Position numbers and translations under genes: made by a program
Notes under the pieces: generated by a model
What the model was told of the DNA's origin: nothing
Databases searched by the model: none
The model's input: only the letters and a program-made list of their open reading frames with translations
Shown here: positions 38,056 to 47,926 of the stretch, in pieces
Layout: each line of letters opens with the position of its first letter
How positions within the stretch are numbered: position 1 is the first letter of the stretch
NCBI RefSeq assembly: GCF_024053505.1
Contig: NZ_JAMXQS010000010.1
Location: forward strand, 62,001 to 126,000
Reading direction: 5' to 3'
DNA from: Mesorhizobium liriopis
GTDB lineage: Bacteria > Pseudomonadota > Alphaproteobacteria > Rhizobiales > Rhizobiaceae
Length of the DNA stretch: 64,000 nt

Positions 38056-38085
38056 GGAAATAATGCCTTCCCGGTCTGAAAATGG

Positions 38086-38116
38086 GCCGGGCGCGGTATA
38101 GGAACCCGCGCCCGGC
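38086..38116 (-). terminator. GC-rich hairpin between mrcA and prfB
   Basis: A perfect 11-base-pair stem (38086-38096 with 38106-38116, nine-base loop) begins 31 bases after the mrcA stop. On the minus strand it is followed by CCATTTTC, a weak T tract, so it may only partly stop transcription into prfB. Confidence 0.45.
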
Positions 38117-38146
38117 GTGTCAAAGACGATGGATAGATAATGGCGG

Positions 38147-40591
38147 CTAATAAAGCCCGCCACCGCCCGACGTGATCGCCTGGCTCGCGGCCGGCGAGAT
38201 ATCCGTGGAAACGGGCGAATCGTCCATACCGATCACTGAGTAACTGTCGGCCGGCCCGGTGCCGGGCTTGAACGCTTCGATGATCGTGCCCTGCTGCCCC
38301 TCTTGAGCCTGCATCCCGGTCTTCCGATCGATGGCGATCAGCTTCATGCCTTCAGGCACGTGGAAGTCAATCACCGGCTTGTCTTTCATCGCAGCCGTCA
38401 TGGCTTCCTTGAAGATCGGCACTGCCAGGCTACCGCCGGTCGCCTTGGCGCCCAGCGTGGATGGTTTGTCGTAGCCCATATAAAGGCCGATCACGAGGTT
38501 GGGCGTGTAGCCCACGAACCACGTATCGCGCGAGTCGTTGCTGGTGCCGGTCTTGCCCGCGATCGGGCGGTTGAGGTCGCGCAGGCTGGTCGCCGTGCCA
38601 CGCTGCACCACGCCTTCCATCATCGAAGTGATCTGGTAGGCCGTCATCGGGTCGAGCACTTGCTCGGCATTGTCTACGAGTTCGGGCTCGGCCTGGTTAT
38701 CCCACTCCTGAGCGTTGCAGTTATCGCATTTGCGCTCGTCGTGCCGGTAAACGGTCTTGCCGTAACGATCCTGGATACGGTCGATCAGCGAGGGCTTGAT
38801 CGACTTGCCGCCGTTCGCCATCACGGAATAGGCCGAGACCATGCGCATCACGGTTGTCTCGCCTGCACCGAGCGACAGGGCGATATGCTGGGGCATCTTG
38901 TCGTAAACGCCGAAGCGCTCGGCATATTCTGCGACCAGCGGCATGCCCATATCGTTGGCAAGGCGAACCGTCATCAGGTTACGCGAGCGTTCGATGCCGG
39001 TACGAAGGGTCGACGGACCGCCATAGCCACCCCCGTAATTCTTCGGCGTCCAGGCATCGTTGCCGACATGAATGGTGATCGGCCCGTCCATGACGACCGA
39101 TGCAGGCGTGTAGCCGTTGTCGAGGGCCGCCGAGTAGATGAACGGCTTGAAAGACGACCCGGGCTGACGCAGCGCTTGTGTCGCGCGATTGAATTCCGAT
39201 TGCGCGAACGAGAAGCCGCCAACCATGGCAAGCACGCGGCCCGTATGCGGGTCCATGGCGATCATGCCACCCGAGACGGCCGGAGGCTGGCGCAGGTTGA
39301 AGCTTGTCGGGGAGCCGTCCTTAGCCTCGACATAGACCACATCGCCAACCTTGAGCACGTCGGCGACGGACCTGGCTTTGACCATCTTGCCGTCGACCAT
39401 GTGGCGCAGCGCCCAGCTCATATCTTCGGCGGTAATGGTGCCGGTTTCGCGCTCGGCGACCTGCGCACCGGAAATGTCGCGCTTGGGCTGGAGACCGACC
39501 GAGATACCGCTTTTCGTGGCCTCGAGCACGACTGCCAGACGCCATTCCGGCACGTCGCTCAGCGCCGCAACCTCGCCTATTGCCTTACCCCAGTCGCCGG
39601 AAGCGTCGATCGTCTTGACCGGGCCGCGATATCCGTGCGCCATGTCGTATCGCACCAGACCGTGCTGCATAGCCTTGCGCGCCTGCAATTGCAGCGTCGG
39701 GTCGAGCGTCGTGCGCACCGAAAGGCCGCCCTCGTAGAGCGCGTTCTGGCCGTAGCGCGCAACGAGCTCGCGGCGGACTTCCTCAGTGAAATATTCGCTG
39801 GCGGCCAGATAGGTGCCCGAGCGGCGCGGCTTGACGCCGAGATCCTCCGCCTTGGCCTTTGCGCCCTCGTCGGGCGTCACATAGCCGTTCTCGACCATCT
39901 GATCGATCACCCAGTTGCGGCGCTCGATGGCACGGTCGTGATACTTGAAGGGATGGTAGTTGGACGGGCCTTTCGGGAGCGAGGCGAGGTAGGCCGCCTC
40001 GGCGACCGACAGCTCACTCACTGACTTGTCGAAATAGGTCAGCGCTGCACCGGCCACGCCATATGCACCCATGCCGAAGAAGATTTCATTCAGGTAGAGT
40101 TCGAGGATGCGGTCCTTGGAGTAGGCCTGCTCGATGCGGAAGGCGAGCACGGCTTCCTTGATCTTGCGGTCGATGGTCTGGTCGGCGCTGAGCAAGAAGT
40201 TCTTGGCCACCTGTTGTGTGATGGTGGACGCGCCCACCGGGCGGCGTGAGCCGTAATTCTGAACGTTCACGACGATAGCGCGCGCAAGACCCGTGAGATC
40301 GATGCCCGGATGCGTGTAGAAATTCTTGTCTTCCGCCGAGAGGAAAGCGGCTTTCACACGGTCCGGCACAGCCTGGATCGGGATGAACAGGCGGCGCTCG
40401 CGGGCGAACTCGGCCATCAGCGCGCCATCGGAAGCATGAACGCGCGTGGTTACCGGCGGCTCATAGCGCGCCAAGACTTCGTAGTCGGGAAGCTCTTTGG
40501 TGACGTGACCGATGTAGAGGGCAACCCCGCCTGCAGCCAGCAGCGCAAGCATCACCGCGACGCCAAAAAAGTAGCCGATCAGCCGAATCAT
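38147..40591 (-). CDS. mrcA: Penicillin-binding protein 1A, bifunctional transglycosylase/transpeptidase
   Basis: An 814-residue class A PBP that polymerises glycan strands and crosslinks peptides. An N-terminal membrane helix is followed by the GT51 domain (EDKNFYTHPGID, then RRPVGASTITQQVAKNF), an OB-like insert, and the transpeptidase with SxxK in GSSFKPF, SxN in ERSRNLM and KTG in GKTGTSND. All catalytic motifs are kept. In rhizobia PBP1a drives unipolar growth. It lies upstream of prfB. Confidence 0.96.
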   Translation of the reverse strand: MIRLIGYFFGVAVMLALLAAGGVALYIGHVTKELPDYEVLARYEPPVTTRVHASDGALMAEFARERRLFIPIQAVPDRVKAAFLSAEDKNFYTHPGIDLTGLARAIVVNVQNYGSRRPVGASTITQQVAKNFLLSADQTIDRKIKEAVLAFRIEQAYSKDRILELYLNEIFFGMGAYGVAGAALTYFDKSVSELSVAEAAYLASLPKGPSNYHPFKYHDRAIERRNWVIDQMVENGYVTPDEGAKAKAEDLGVKPRRSGTYLAASEYFTEEVRRELVARYGQNALYEGGLSVRTTLDPTLQLQARKAMQHGLVRYDMAHGYRGPVKTIDASGDWGKAIGEVAALSDVPEWRLAVVLEATKSGISVGLQPKRDISGAQVAERETGTITAEDMSWALRHMVDGKMVKARSVADVLKVGDVVYVEAKDGSPTSFNLRQPPAVSGGMIAMDPHTGRVLAMVGGFSFAQSEFNRATQALRQPGSSFKPFIYSAALDNGYTPASVVMDGPITIHVGNDAWTPKNYGGGYGGPSTLRTGIERSRNLMTVRLANDMGMPLVAEYAERFGVYDKMPQHIALSLGAGETTVMRMVSAYSVMANGGKSIKPSLIDRIQDRYGKTVYRHDERKCDNCNAQEWDNQAEPELVDNAEQVLDPMTAYQITSMMEGVVQRGTATSLRDLNRPIAGKTGTSNDSRDTWFVGYTPNLVIGLYMGYDKPSTLGAKATGGSLAVPIFKEAMTAAMKDKPVIDFHVPEGMKLIAIDRKTGMQAQEGQQGTIIEAFKPGTGPADSYSVIGMDDSPVSTDISPAASQAITSGGGGLY

Positions 40592-40743
40592 GCATGCTCC
40601 ACAAAACGCGTGAGAGGCGGAAGTCTGGGTGAGCGAGCTTGTGCCCGCCTGATCGTGCCCCTTGCGTTGCCCGTGCCATGCTGTGCCGATGTGGGCAAAA
40701 TGCGGCGAACGGGGTTCAAACGCCGCGCGCGGCCTTCACTTCC

Positions 40744-40772
40744 CGTATACTATTGTAACCGTGTTTCACCAA
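40744..40772 (-). promoter_or_regulatory. Candidate promoter upstream of mrcA
   Basis: On the minus strand TTGGTG (40772-40767) and TATACG (40749-40744) are 17 bases apart, a sigma-70-like layout, about 150 bases before the mrcA start. This is an eye-made match in a region with no gene and is unproven. Confidence 0.3.
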
Positions 40773-40803
40773 CCGCGCCACGGGCGAGCTGACCGACGCC
40801 GCC

Positions 40804-42024
40804 TTAGTTGCTGGTGCGTGCCGCGACGGTGCGCAGGCTGGAGAATTCGGAGACCGCAGCCGCGATCGCATCAATCGCCTTGCCCCGCCAAATCGGATCC
40901 TTGAGCTGAGCCTCATTTTCCTTGTTGGAGAGGTAGCCGAGCTCGACCAGAACGGACGGCACGTCGGGCGCCTTGAGCACGCGGAAACCCGCCGAGCGGT
41001 GGGGATTGTTGATGAGCCCCACATTACCTGTCATTTCGGAAATCAGCGTGCGGGCGAAATGGATCGACAGCCCATGCGTTTCGCGACGGATGAGGTCCAC
41101 AAGGATGTCGGCCACCTCCTGGTTCTTCTCCTCAACCTTGATGCCTGAAAGCTCATCTGAGAGATTTTCGCGGATCGCGAGCGCCGCCGCCTCCGGGTCC
41201 GAGGCCTTGTCGGACATCGTGTACACCGTTGCACCCGTGATGCCTGGAAGGCGGATGGTGTCGGCGTGGATTGAGATGAGGAGATCGGCCCCAGCCCGAC
41301 GCGCGATCGCAACGCGCTCGTCCAGGCGAAGAAATTCGTCACCATCGCGTGTAAGCGAAACATCGACTCCAGCGCCGGCAAGTCGCTCACGCAACTCCTT
41401 CGCGAAGGAGAGCGTGATGTTCTTTTCAACCGTGCCGCTCGCGCCTTCAGCGCCGCCGTCCACGCCGCCATGGCCGGGATCGATGACGACATGGAATTTT
41501 GCGTCCGCGCTGGATTGGGCCGGGACGATGGAGGCAGTCGTCTGAGCCTGCGCCGCAAGCGCTTCGGCGAACTGCGCTTCAGAGGCAGCCACGAGATCAG
41601 CCATCAAGCGATAGCCCTCGCTGTTCTCGTTCTTGGCGATCTCGAAGCGTTCGATCGTGAAAGGACCATCCACCGCGAAGACCAGACGCGACGTGCTACC
41701 GTCGAAGGTGCCGTAACGAATGCCCTCAACCATGCCGCGCGCCTTGGCGTCATCGGGATCGATGGCGAGGCGCACCTGCGGCATGTCGACGACGAGGCGA
41801 TGGGGCCCACGCAAAAGCTGCCAACGAGCCTGTGGCTCGGACTGGAAATCGAGCACGATGCGCACGCGCGACTTGTCGCCGACGAGGCGCAGTTCTCGCG
41901 CCTGATTCTCGTCGGCCACTGCCTGCGACGCATAGAGAAAGGTTATGAGAACCGCGAGCAGAGCGAACACGGCGCTGAACGACAAGCGAAATTCGCGCAA
42001 GCTCGGTAGCCGGTTCAGTTTCAT
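40804..42024 (-). CDS. amiC: N-acetylmuramoyl-L-alanine amidase, AMIN plus Amidase_3
   Basis: A 406-residue periplasmic amidase that removes stem peptides from glycan during septum splitting. A signal or anchor helix (about residues 14-37) precedes an AMIN domain (about 43-145) that targets septal peptidoglycan, and an Amidase_3 domain from about 177. Zinc ligands are H185 in DPGHGG, E200 and H253 in SIHAD, and the catalytic glutamate is in VLVELGYLSN near residue 371. It is the most likely client of the degenerate LytM factor at 2550-3701; the pairing is my inference. It runs in the same direction as mrcA. Confidence 0.94.
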   Translation of the reverse strand: MKLNRLPSLREFRLSFSAVFALLAVLITFLYASQAVADENQARELRLVGDKSRVRIVLDFQSEPQARWQLLRGPHRLVVDMPQVRLAIDPDDAKARGMVEGIRYGTFDGSTSRLVFAVDGPFTIERFEIAKNENSEGYRLMADLVAASEAQFAEALAAQAQTTASIVPAQSSADAKFHVVIDPGHGGVDGGAEGASGTVEKNITLSFAKELRERLAGAGVDVSLTRDGDEFLRLDERVAIARRAGADLLISIHADTIRLPGITGATVYTMSDKASDPEAAALAIRENLSDELSGIKVEEKNQEVADILVDLIRRETHGLSIHFARTLISEMTGNVGLINNPHRSAGFRVLKAPDVPSVLVELGYLSNKENEAQLKDPIWRGKAIDAIAAAVSEFSSLRTVAARTSN

Positions 42025-42655
42025 CGAGTGGTTCTCGCAGCCTATACAGAAAGGCTGCCGACACGGGCCGTTAAGCGCGTGTCAGCATGGATTACCGGGA
42101 AGTAGACGAACAGGGTTAACGGTTCCTTCCCAGCCTATCGCAGGGCTGACCAAGCTGACCTGCTGTATGACGCTGGGGTTGCACAAATGCATCACAGATC
42201 ATAAGACTCGATCTCGATCTGTTTGATGCCGGAGCCCGGCTGCACCGAAGCGCGCAGGAAACGCGCGGTGCCCGCGGAAAGCCTGTTTTCGAGGCTTGCG
42301 ACGGCGAGGCGGATCGCGACGATTTTTCTTCATGGCGCTTCGACATTTCGGAGCCCCATGCCGAGGAAAAGCCGCCGGACAAAGGCCATCAGCCATTCAA
42401 GTCCGGTTTTGCTTAGCTGGTTCGGATTCTCCGAGCCTTGGTTCAATGAGGTCCCGCTGGGTCGAAGAATGGCTCGAAGCGCATTCCCGGAAAGAGCTCT
42501 CAAGGTCCGCGCCACTGCGCTGGGCCGCTCTTCCGACGCTTCGGTCGTCCCCCTCGCGGCCATTCCATTATCCGGCATCCCATCCCCCCAGCGAGCCCGG
42601 CGGCTTTTGTCGCCTCGGGCCACGCGGCATGTGGCTGCCGGGGAGACAAGTTATA
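42025..42655 (+). promoter_or_regulatory. Long rne leader region, gene-free 631 bases, with candidate promoter
   Basis: No believable gene lies between the divergent starts of amiC and rne; the open frames here have no family-like sequence. A candidate sigma-70 promoter is TTGCAC (42179-42184), 17 bases, TAAGAC (42202-42207). It would give a leader of about 440 bases. A 7-base-pair inverted repeat (42194-42200 with 42216-42222) and small hairpins near the start codon are seen. RNase E autoregulates through its leader in enterobacteria; here the length alone suggests the same. Promoter and regulation are inference. Confidence 0.4.
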
Positions 42656-45544
42656 ATGCCCAACAACAAAATGCTTATCGATGCCTCCCACCCGGAGGAA
42701 ACACGGGTCGTCGTCACACGCGGTAACCGCATCGAGGAATTCGATTTCGAGTCTCAGGACAAGAAGCAGCTTCGAGGAAACATCTATCTGGCGCGCGTGA
42801 CGCGCGTCGAACCGTCACTTCAGGCGGCCTTCGTGGAGTATGGCGGCAATCGCCACGGCTTCCTCGCTTTCTCCGAAATACACCCCGACTACTACCAGAT
42901 CCCGGTCGCTGACCGGCAGGCGCTGCTCCGCGCCGAAGCCGAGGAACATGCATCCGACGAAGATGACGAGGACGAAGAGCGTGGCGGTCGCAACAAGCGT
43001 CGCCGGCGTGGCGGCGGCAAGAGCCGCGATCGCGCGGAGGCCCGCGCCACGGACGGCTCCGAGGAAGGCGGCAACATCGTCGAGATCGAGGAATTTTCTT
43101 CGGAAACAGTAGAAGGCGAGGAAACGGCCGCCGTGTCGGAAGCTGGCGAAGAGCTGGCGCCTACAAGCGAAGACCTGACCGAACGCGCGGACCAGCCGGT
43201 AGAGGAAGCGGATTCGGATCGCACGGTGGAGGAAGGCACGACGGACGCGTCGTCCGAGCCTGAGGCCGCAACAGATGCAAAGCAAAGCGACGTTTCGGAT
43301 GATGAGGAGAAGCCGGAAAGTGGCCCCTCCTCCATCGCCATGAGCGTCGACGCCGAATTTGTTTCCGAGCCTGCTCCCGAAACCACCGAGGAAGCGCCTG
43401 AAGCGTTGACCGGCGACATCGAGGAGGTATCCGAGAGCGGCTCGGACGAAGACGTGGTCGAGTCGGTCGGTGCAGGCGACGCGCTGGAAGAGTCACGCGA
43501 TCGTCGCCGGAGCCCTCGTCGTCACTACAAGATTCAGGAAGTCATCAAGCGCCGCCAGATCCTGCTGGTGCAGGTCGTCAAGGAAGAGCGCGGCAACAAG
43601 GGCGCCGCACTCACCACCTATCTGTCGCTCGCAGGCCGCTATTCGGTTTTGATGCCTAACACTGCACGTGGTGGCGGCATCTCCCGCAAGATCACCGATC
43701 CGCAGGACCGCAAGCGCCTGAAGGATATGGTCAAGGAATTGGAAGTGCCGCAAGGCATGGGGGTGATCCTGCGTACGGCCGGCGAAAACCGCACCAAGCC
43801 CGAGATCAAGCGCGACTACGAATATCTGATGCGCATGTGGGACAATGTCCGCACGCTGACGCTGAAATCCTCCGCACCCGCGCTCGTTTACGAGGAAGGC
43901 AGCCTCATCAAGCGCTCGGTGCGCGATCTCTACAACAAGGAGATCGACGAGATCCTTGTCTCCGGCGAGGAAGGCTACCGCGAGGCCAAGGACTTCATGC
44001 GGATGCTGATGCCGAGCCACGCCAAGGTGGTTCAGCCTTATCGCGACCCGACGCCGATCTTCGCACGCAACGGCATCGAGGCCCAGCTCGACCGGATGCT
44101 GCAGCCGCAGGTGACTCTGAAGTCGGGCGGCTACATCATCATCAACCAGACGGAAGCGCTGGTTTCCATCGACGTGAATTCGGGCCGCTCGACACGCGAG
44201 CATTCGATCGAGGACACGGCACTACAGACCAATCTGGAAGCGGCCGAAGAAGTCGCGCGCCAGCTGCGCCTGCGTGATCTGGCCGGTCTCATCGTGATCG
44301 ACTTCATCGACATGGAGGAGAACCGCAACAATCGTGCGGTCGAGAAGAAGATCAAGGACTGCCTGAAGAACGACCGCGCGCGCATTCAGGTGGGCCGCAT
44401 CTCGCATTTCGGCCTGCTCGAAATGTCGCGTCAGCGCATCCGCACCAGCGTTCTCGAATCGACCATGAAGCCTTGCCCGCATTGCGGCGGTACGGGTCAT
44501 GTGCGCTCGGATTCGTCGGTAGCGCTGCTTGTGGTACGGGCGATCGAAGAGTTCCTGCTCAAGGACTCGCGCTGCCACATCACAGTGAAGACCAGCGCCT
44601 ACACGGCTTTCTATGTGCTCAACCACAAGCGCAGCAACCTGACCGAGTTCGAAAGGCGCTTCGGCGTGACGATCACCTTCGAGGCGGACGAGACGGTCGG
44701 CGCGCAGCATTACGCCATCGTGCGTGGTGCGGTGGCCGAGAAGCCGATCCAGCCCGAGGTCGAAACGCCGACCCTCGCGCCTTCGCTCATGCCTGAGCCG
44801 GCGATCGAGGAAGAAGAGGAAGAGGTCGTCGAGGAAGAGGCCGAGGAGACTGACGACGCCGAGACGGAGACGCAGGCCGACTCTTCCGATCGCCGCCGCA
44901 AGCGCCGTCGCCGTCGTCGTGGTCGCGACCGGGAGCATGGCGTTTCGACTGATGCTGCCTCCGAAACTTCAGACGAGAAGAATGGGGAAGCCGAGCCCGA
45001 CGTCATCGCTGTCAACGCAGACGCCGAACTCGCGCCTGTTTCCGAGGACGAAGGCGACAAGCCCGAACCCCTCGCCGCCGTGGTGGAGGAAGCCGCAGAT
45101 GCCGATGGCAAGAAGCGTCGGCGCGGCAAGCGTGGGGGCCGTCGCAACCGCAAGGACGAGTCTGAGAGTGAAAACGGCGTAGCTGTCGAGGCGGCCGAGA
45201 CTGCCGCGGAGGTCGCTCCGAGCGAAGAGCAGCCGACCGTCGAAACAACGCCGGAAGTCTCGGAGCCCAGCGCCGCAGAAGCTGCGGCGATCCCGCATAC
45301 CGCAGACGACGCGCCGGCAACGGTCGCGGATAGTGTCGAGGAGCCCGCTGCGGAGATCGAAGCACCGGCGGCAGAAGAAGCACCGAAGCGGACGCGTGCT
45401 CGCAGTACCCGCCGTCGCACCAGCACCGATGAGACGCAAGCGGCCGAACCGGTCGTGTCCTCGAACGGCGCATCCGAACCGGCTGCACAAGAAGAAGAAA
45501 AGCCGAAGCGTGGGGGCTGGTGGCAGCGCCGCTCCTTCTTCTGA
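42656..45544 (+). CDS. rne: Ribonuclease E with split S1 domain
   Basis: A 962-residue endoribonuclease for mRNA decay and rRNA/tRNA maturation. The start is the ATG at 42656 with GGGGAG about ten bases upstream; the frame is open for 120 more codons without family-like sequence. The S1 domain begins near residue 37 and is interrupted from about 85 to 288 by an acidic and Arg-rich insertion typical of alphaproteobacteria. Catalytic aspartates lie in SIDVNSGRST and VIDFIDM (about 504 and 545), and the zinc link is CPHCGG near 606. The acidic C-terminal scaffold ends with the conserved GGWWQRR motif. Confidence 0.96.
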   Translation: MPNNKMLIDASHPEETRVVVTRGNRIEEFDFESQDKKQLRGNIYLARVTRVEPSLQAAFVEYGGNRHGFLAFSEIHPDYYQIPVADRQALLRAEAEEHASDEDDEDEERGGRNKRRRRGGGKSRDRAEARATDGSEEGGNIVEIEEFSSETVEGEETAAVSEAGEELAPTSEDLTERADQPVEEADSDRTVEEGTTDASSEPEAATDAKQSDVSDDEEKPESGPSSIAMSVDAEFVSEPAPETTEEAPEALTGDIEEVSESGSDEDVVESVGAGDALEESRDRRRSPRRHYKIQEVIKRRQILLVQVVKEERGNKGAALTTYLSLAGRYSVLMPNTARGGGISRKITDPQDRKRLKDMVKELEVPQGMGVILRTAGENRTKPEIKRDYEYLMRMWDNVRTLTLKSSAPALVYEEGSLIKRSVRDLYNKEIDEILVSGEEGYREAKDFMRMLMPSHAKVVQPYRDPTPIFARNGIEAQLDRMLQPQVTLKSGGYIIINQTEALVSIDVNSGRSTREHSIEDTALQTNLEAAEEVARQLRLRDLAGLIVIDFIDMEENRNNRAVEKKIKDCLKNDRARIQVGRISHFGLLEMSRQRIRTSVLESTMKPCPHCGGTGHVRSDSSVALLVVRAIEEFLLKDSRCHITVKTSAYTAFYVLNHKRSNLTEFERRFGVTITFEADETVGAQHYAIVRGAVAEKPIQPEVETPTLAPSLMPEPAIEEEEEEVVEEEAEETDDAETETQADSSDRRRKRRRRRRGRDREHGVSTDAASETSDEKNGEAEPDVIAVNADAELAPVSEDEGDKPEPLAAVVEEAADADGKKRRRGKRGGRRNRKDESESENGVAVEAAETAAEVAPSEEQPTVETTPEVSEPSAAEAAAIPHTADDAPATVADSVEEPAAEIEAPAAEEAPKRTRARSTRRRTSTDETQAAEPVVSSNGASEPAAQEEEKPKRGGWWQRRSFF

Positions 45545-45561
45545 CGCATTCGTGTCACAGC

Positions 45562-45586
45562 AAAGCCGGGCCCCGCGCCCGGCTTT
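45562..45586 (+). terminator. Probable terminator after rne
   Basis: A perfect 10-base-pair stem (45562-45571 with 45577-45586, five-base loop) lies 17 bases after the rne stop. The T tract is just three T and then ATG, so termination may be partial. Confidence 0.5.
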
Positions 45587-45644
45587 ATGCTATCGGGACC
45601 TGAGCCGCAGAATTGCCCGAATGCTATGGCGAGCCATCGATGTG

Positions 45645-47039
45645 ATGCAGAGCTTTTTTTCCGCCTTTCGCAAGACGCCCATCGCTGTCGCCGCACTCGC
45701 GGTTGCGTTCAGCAGCATCACGCCTGTTGAGGCACAGCAAAGACGACAGGGCGGCGGCATCCCTATCGTGCGCGATGCCGAGATCGAGGCTCTCGTCCGC
45801 GATTATGCGCGGCCGATCTTTCAGGCTGCGGGCCTGGGTAAGGCCAATATCGAGATCGTGTTGGTCAATGACAGCCGCTTCAATGCCTTCGTGCTCGGTC
45901 GCCGCGTTTTCATCAACACGGGCGCCTTGATGCAGGCGGAAACGCCGAACGAAATCATCGGCGTTCTGGCTCACGAAACCGGCCATCTCGCGGGCCATCA
46001 TCAGGAGCGCCTGCGTGAGCAGCTCGACCGCGCCAAGAACATGTCAGTCGTCTCGACGCTTCTCGGCATCGGCGCGATGGCGGCAGGCGCCGCATCCAAG
46101 AATGGCGATGTGGCACGTGCCGGCGGCGGCATCATCGCGGGCGGCAACGAACTGATCATGCGCAACCTCTTGAGCTATCAGCGCTCGGAGGAGATGGCGG
46201 CCGACCGTTCGGCCATAGACTATCTCAACGCCACAGGTCAGTCGGCGAAGGGAATGCTGACGACCTTCCGGCGCTTCCAAACGGCTCTTTCGCTATCCGG
46301 CGCACGCGTCGATCCTTATCGCGTCAGCCATCCGATGCCGCGCGACCGTATCCAGAACCTCGAAACGCTGGCGCGCGCGAGCCCGAACTTCGATAAGAAG
46401 GACTCGCCAGAGCTTCAGCGCCGTCACGACATGATGCGCGCGAAGATCGCGACTTTCACGCAAGGCGCGGTTACCGCGTCCCGCATGTTCCGCTCGCAGC
46501 CTAAAGGTGAAGCAGCCAATTATGCGGATGCGCTCGGCACCTATCTGAACGGCAGCCCGACAGCCGCACTCGGCAAGGTTGACAGCCTGATCAAGGCCGA
46601 GCCTCAGAATGCCTATTATCGCGAACTCCGCGGCGACGTGCTGATGAAGGCCAACAAGCCAGCGGAAGCCGCGGAGGCATACTCCAAGGCCATCAGCCTC
46701 GATGGCGCGAAGTCCACCACGCTCCGCATGAACTACGCCAAAGCCATGATCGCGATCGGCAAGCCAGCGAGCCTCGAGAAGGCTGTATCGTCATTGGTGG
46801 ATGCCATCGATGAGGACCGCGAGAATCCAGCGGCCTATGACCTTCTGGCCCAAGCCTATGCGCAGATGGGCGAGCTGCCTGAGTCCGAGCTGTCGACGGC
46901 CGAAGGCCATTTCTATCGCGGCAAGATTCAGGATGCGAAGATTTTCGCGGGTCGTGCGCAGCTCAAAATGAAGCCCGGCAGCCCGAGTTGGCTGCGGGCA
47001 CAAGACATCATCAACTTCCGTCAGCCCAAAAAGAGCTGA
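45645..47039 (+). CDS. BepA-like M48 metalloprotease with TPR-like tail
   Basis: A 464-residue periplasmic zinc protease resembling BepA/YfgC, which removes stalled outer-membrane proteins and helps barrel assembly. A signal peptide (cleavage near TPVEAQ) is followed by the M48 domain with HETGH at about residues 109-113 and the third ligand in EEMAADR near 183. The C-terminal half has tetratricopeptide-like repeats (AEAAEAYSKAISLDG). ATG 45645 is preferred over ATG 45621; neither has a strong ribosome-binding site. Confidence 0.9.
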   Translation: MQSFFSAFRKTPIAVAALAVAFSSITPVEAQQRRQGGGIPIVRDAEIEALVRDYARPIFQAAGLGKANIEIVLVNDSRFNAFVLGRRVFINTGALMQAETPNEIIGVLAHETGHLAGHHQERLREQLDRAKNMSVVSTLLGIGAMAAGAASKNGDVARAGGGIIAGGNELIMRNLLSYQRSEEMAADRSAIDYLNATGQSAKGMLTTFRRFQTALSLSGARVDPYRVSHPMPRDRIQNLETLARASPNFDKKDSPELQRRHDMMRAKIATFTQGAVTASRMFRSQPKGEAANYADALGTYLNGSPTAALGKVDSLIKAEPQNAYYRELRGDVLMKANKPAEAAEAYSKAISLDGAKSTTLRMNYAKAMIAIGKPASLEKAVSSLVDAIDEDRENPAAYDLLAQAYAQMGELPESELSTAEGHFYRGKIQDAKIFAGRAQLKMKPGSPSWLRAQDIINFRQPKKS

Positions 47040-47065
47040 GACGAGAAGAACGATTGGAGCTTTCG

Positions 47066-47845
47066 ATGAAGCGGTCATTATGGTTGAGTGGTGCAGCGAC
47101 TGCCCTCGCGCTGGTGATTGGCGCGGGTGTCGTTCTCGATCGCCCGACGCCAGCTCTCGCGCAGGACAAGCCTTTGGACCGCGCACAAGTCGAACAGATC
47201 GTGCGCGAATATCTCCTGGCCAATCCTGAGCTGATGGTCGAGATGCAGTCGCAGCTCGAACAGAAGCAGCAGGCACAAGCCCAGGCCGCTGCGCAGACCA
47301 CCATTGCGGAATCCAAGGCCGATATTTTCGATTCGGCGCACGACGGCATCGTCGGCAATCCGAACGGCAAGACGACCGTGGTCGAATTCTTCGACTACAA
47401 CTGCGGCTATTGCCGCCATGCCCTTTCCGACATGCAGGCGCTCACCAAGGAAGACGGCGACCTTCGCTTCGTGCTCAAGGAGCTTCCGATCCTTGGTCCC
47501 GATTCTCAGAAGGCGCATATGGTTTCCATGGCCTTCCGCAAGCTGATGCCCGAGAAATACTCTGAGTTCCACCAGAAGTTGCTCGGCCAGGAAGGCCGCG
47601 CGGGCGAGGCTTCGGCAATCCAGGTCGCCACTTCGCTAGGTGCCGATGAGGCCAAGTTGCGCGAAGAGATGAAGGACCCGGAGATCGGCGAAGTCTTTCA
47701 GAAGACCTACGATCTCGCCAACCGTCTGAACGTTTCGGGCACGCCGAGTTATGTGATCGGCGACGAGATGATCTACGGTGCACAAGGAGCCGATGCCCTG
47801 CGCGAGAAGATCGCCGCGTTGCGGTCCGATGCCAGCAGCAACTGA
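47066..47845 (+). CDS. DsbA-family thiol:disulfide oxidoreductase
   Basis: A 259-residue periplasmic thioredoxin-fold protein. A signal peptide ends near PALAQ; a helical, Gln/Ala-rich N-terminal arm (about 37-80) resembles the oligomerising arm of ScsC/Com1-type proteins. The active site is CGYC (C113, C116) with the cis-proline in SGTPSYV. The ScsC-type arm suggests an isomerase or copper-stress role more than a plain oxidase. ATG 47066 has TTGGAG upstream. It follows the M48 gene by 26 bases. Confidence 0.9.
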   Translation: MKRSLWLSGAATALALVIGAGVVLDRPTPALAQDKPLDRAQVEQIVREYLLANPELMVEMQSQLEQKQQAQAQAAAQTTIAESKADIFDSAHDGIVGNPNGKTTVVEFFDYNCGYCRHALSDMQALTKEDGDLRFVLKELPILGPDSQKAHMVSMAFRKLMPEKYSEFHQKLLGQEGRAGEASAIQVATSLGADEAKLREEMKDPEIGEVFQKTYDLANRLNVSGTPSYVIGDEMIYGAQGADALREKIAALRSDASSN

Positions 47846-47926
47846 CGGCACTCAATCTTTGCGTTCGCCAGAGAGCCGCACTATAGAGGCCACGCGCGCT
47901 TGCAAAGCGCGGCGGGGTTAGTCGGC

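Noticed and set aside
38303-40024. Open frame of 573 codons on the plus strand, inside mrcA
   Set aside because: Antisense shadow of a PBP1A with intact catalytic motifs.
42223-42726. Open frames on both strands in the rne leader
   Set aside because: Each has low-complexity Arg/Ser/Pro composition and overlaps the rne start or leader; no family-like block.
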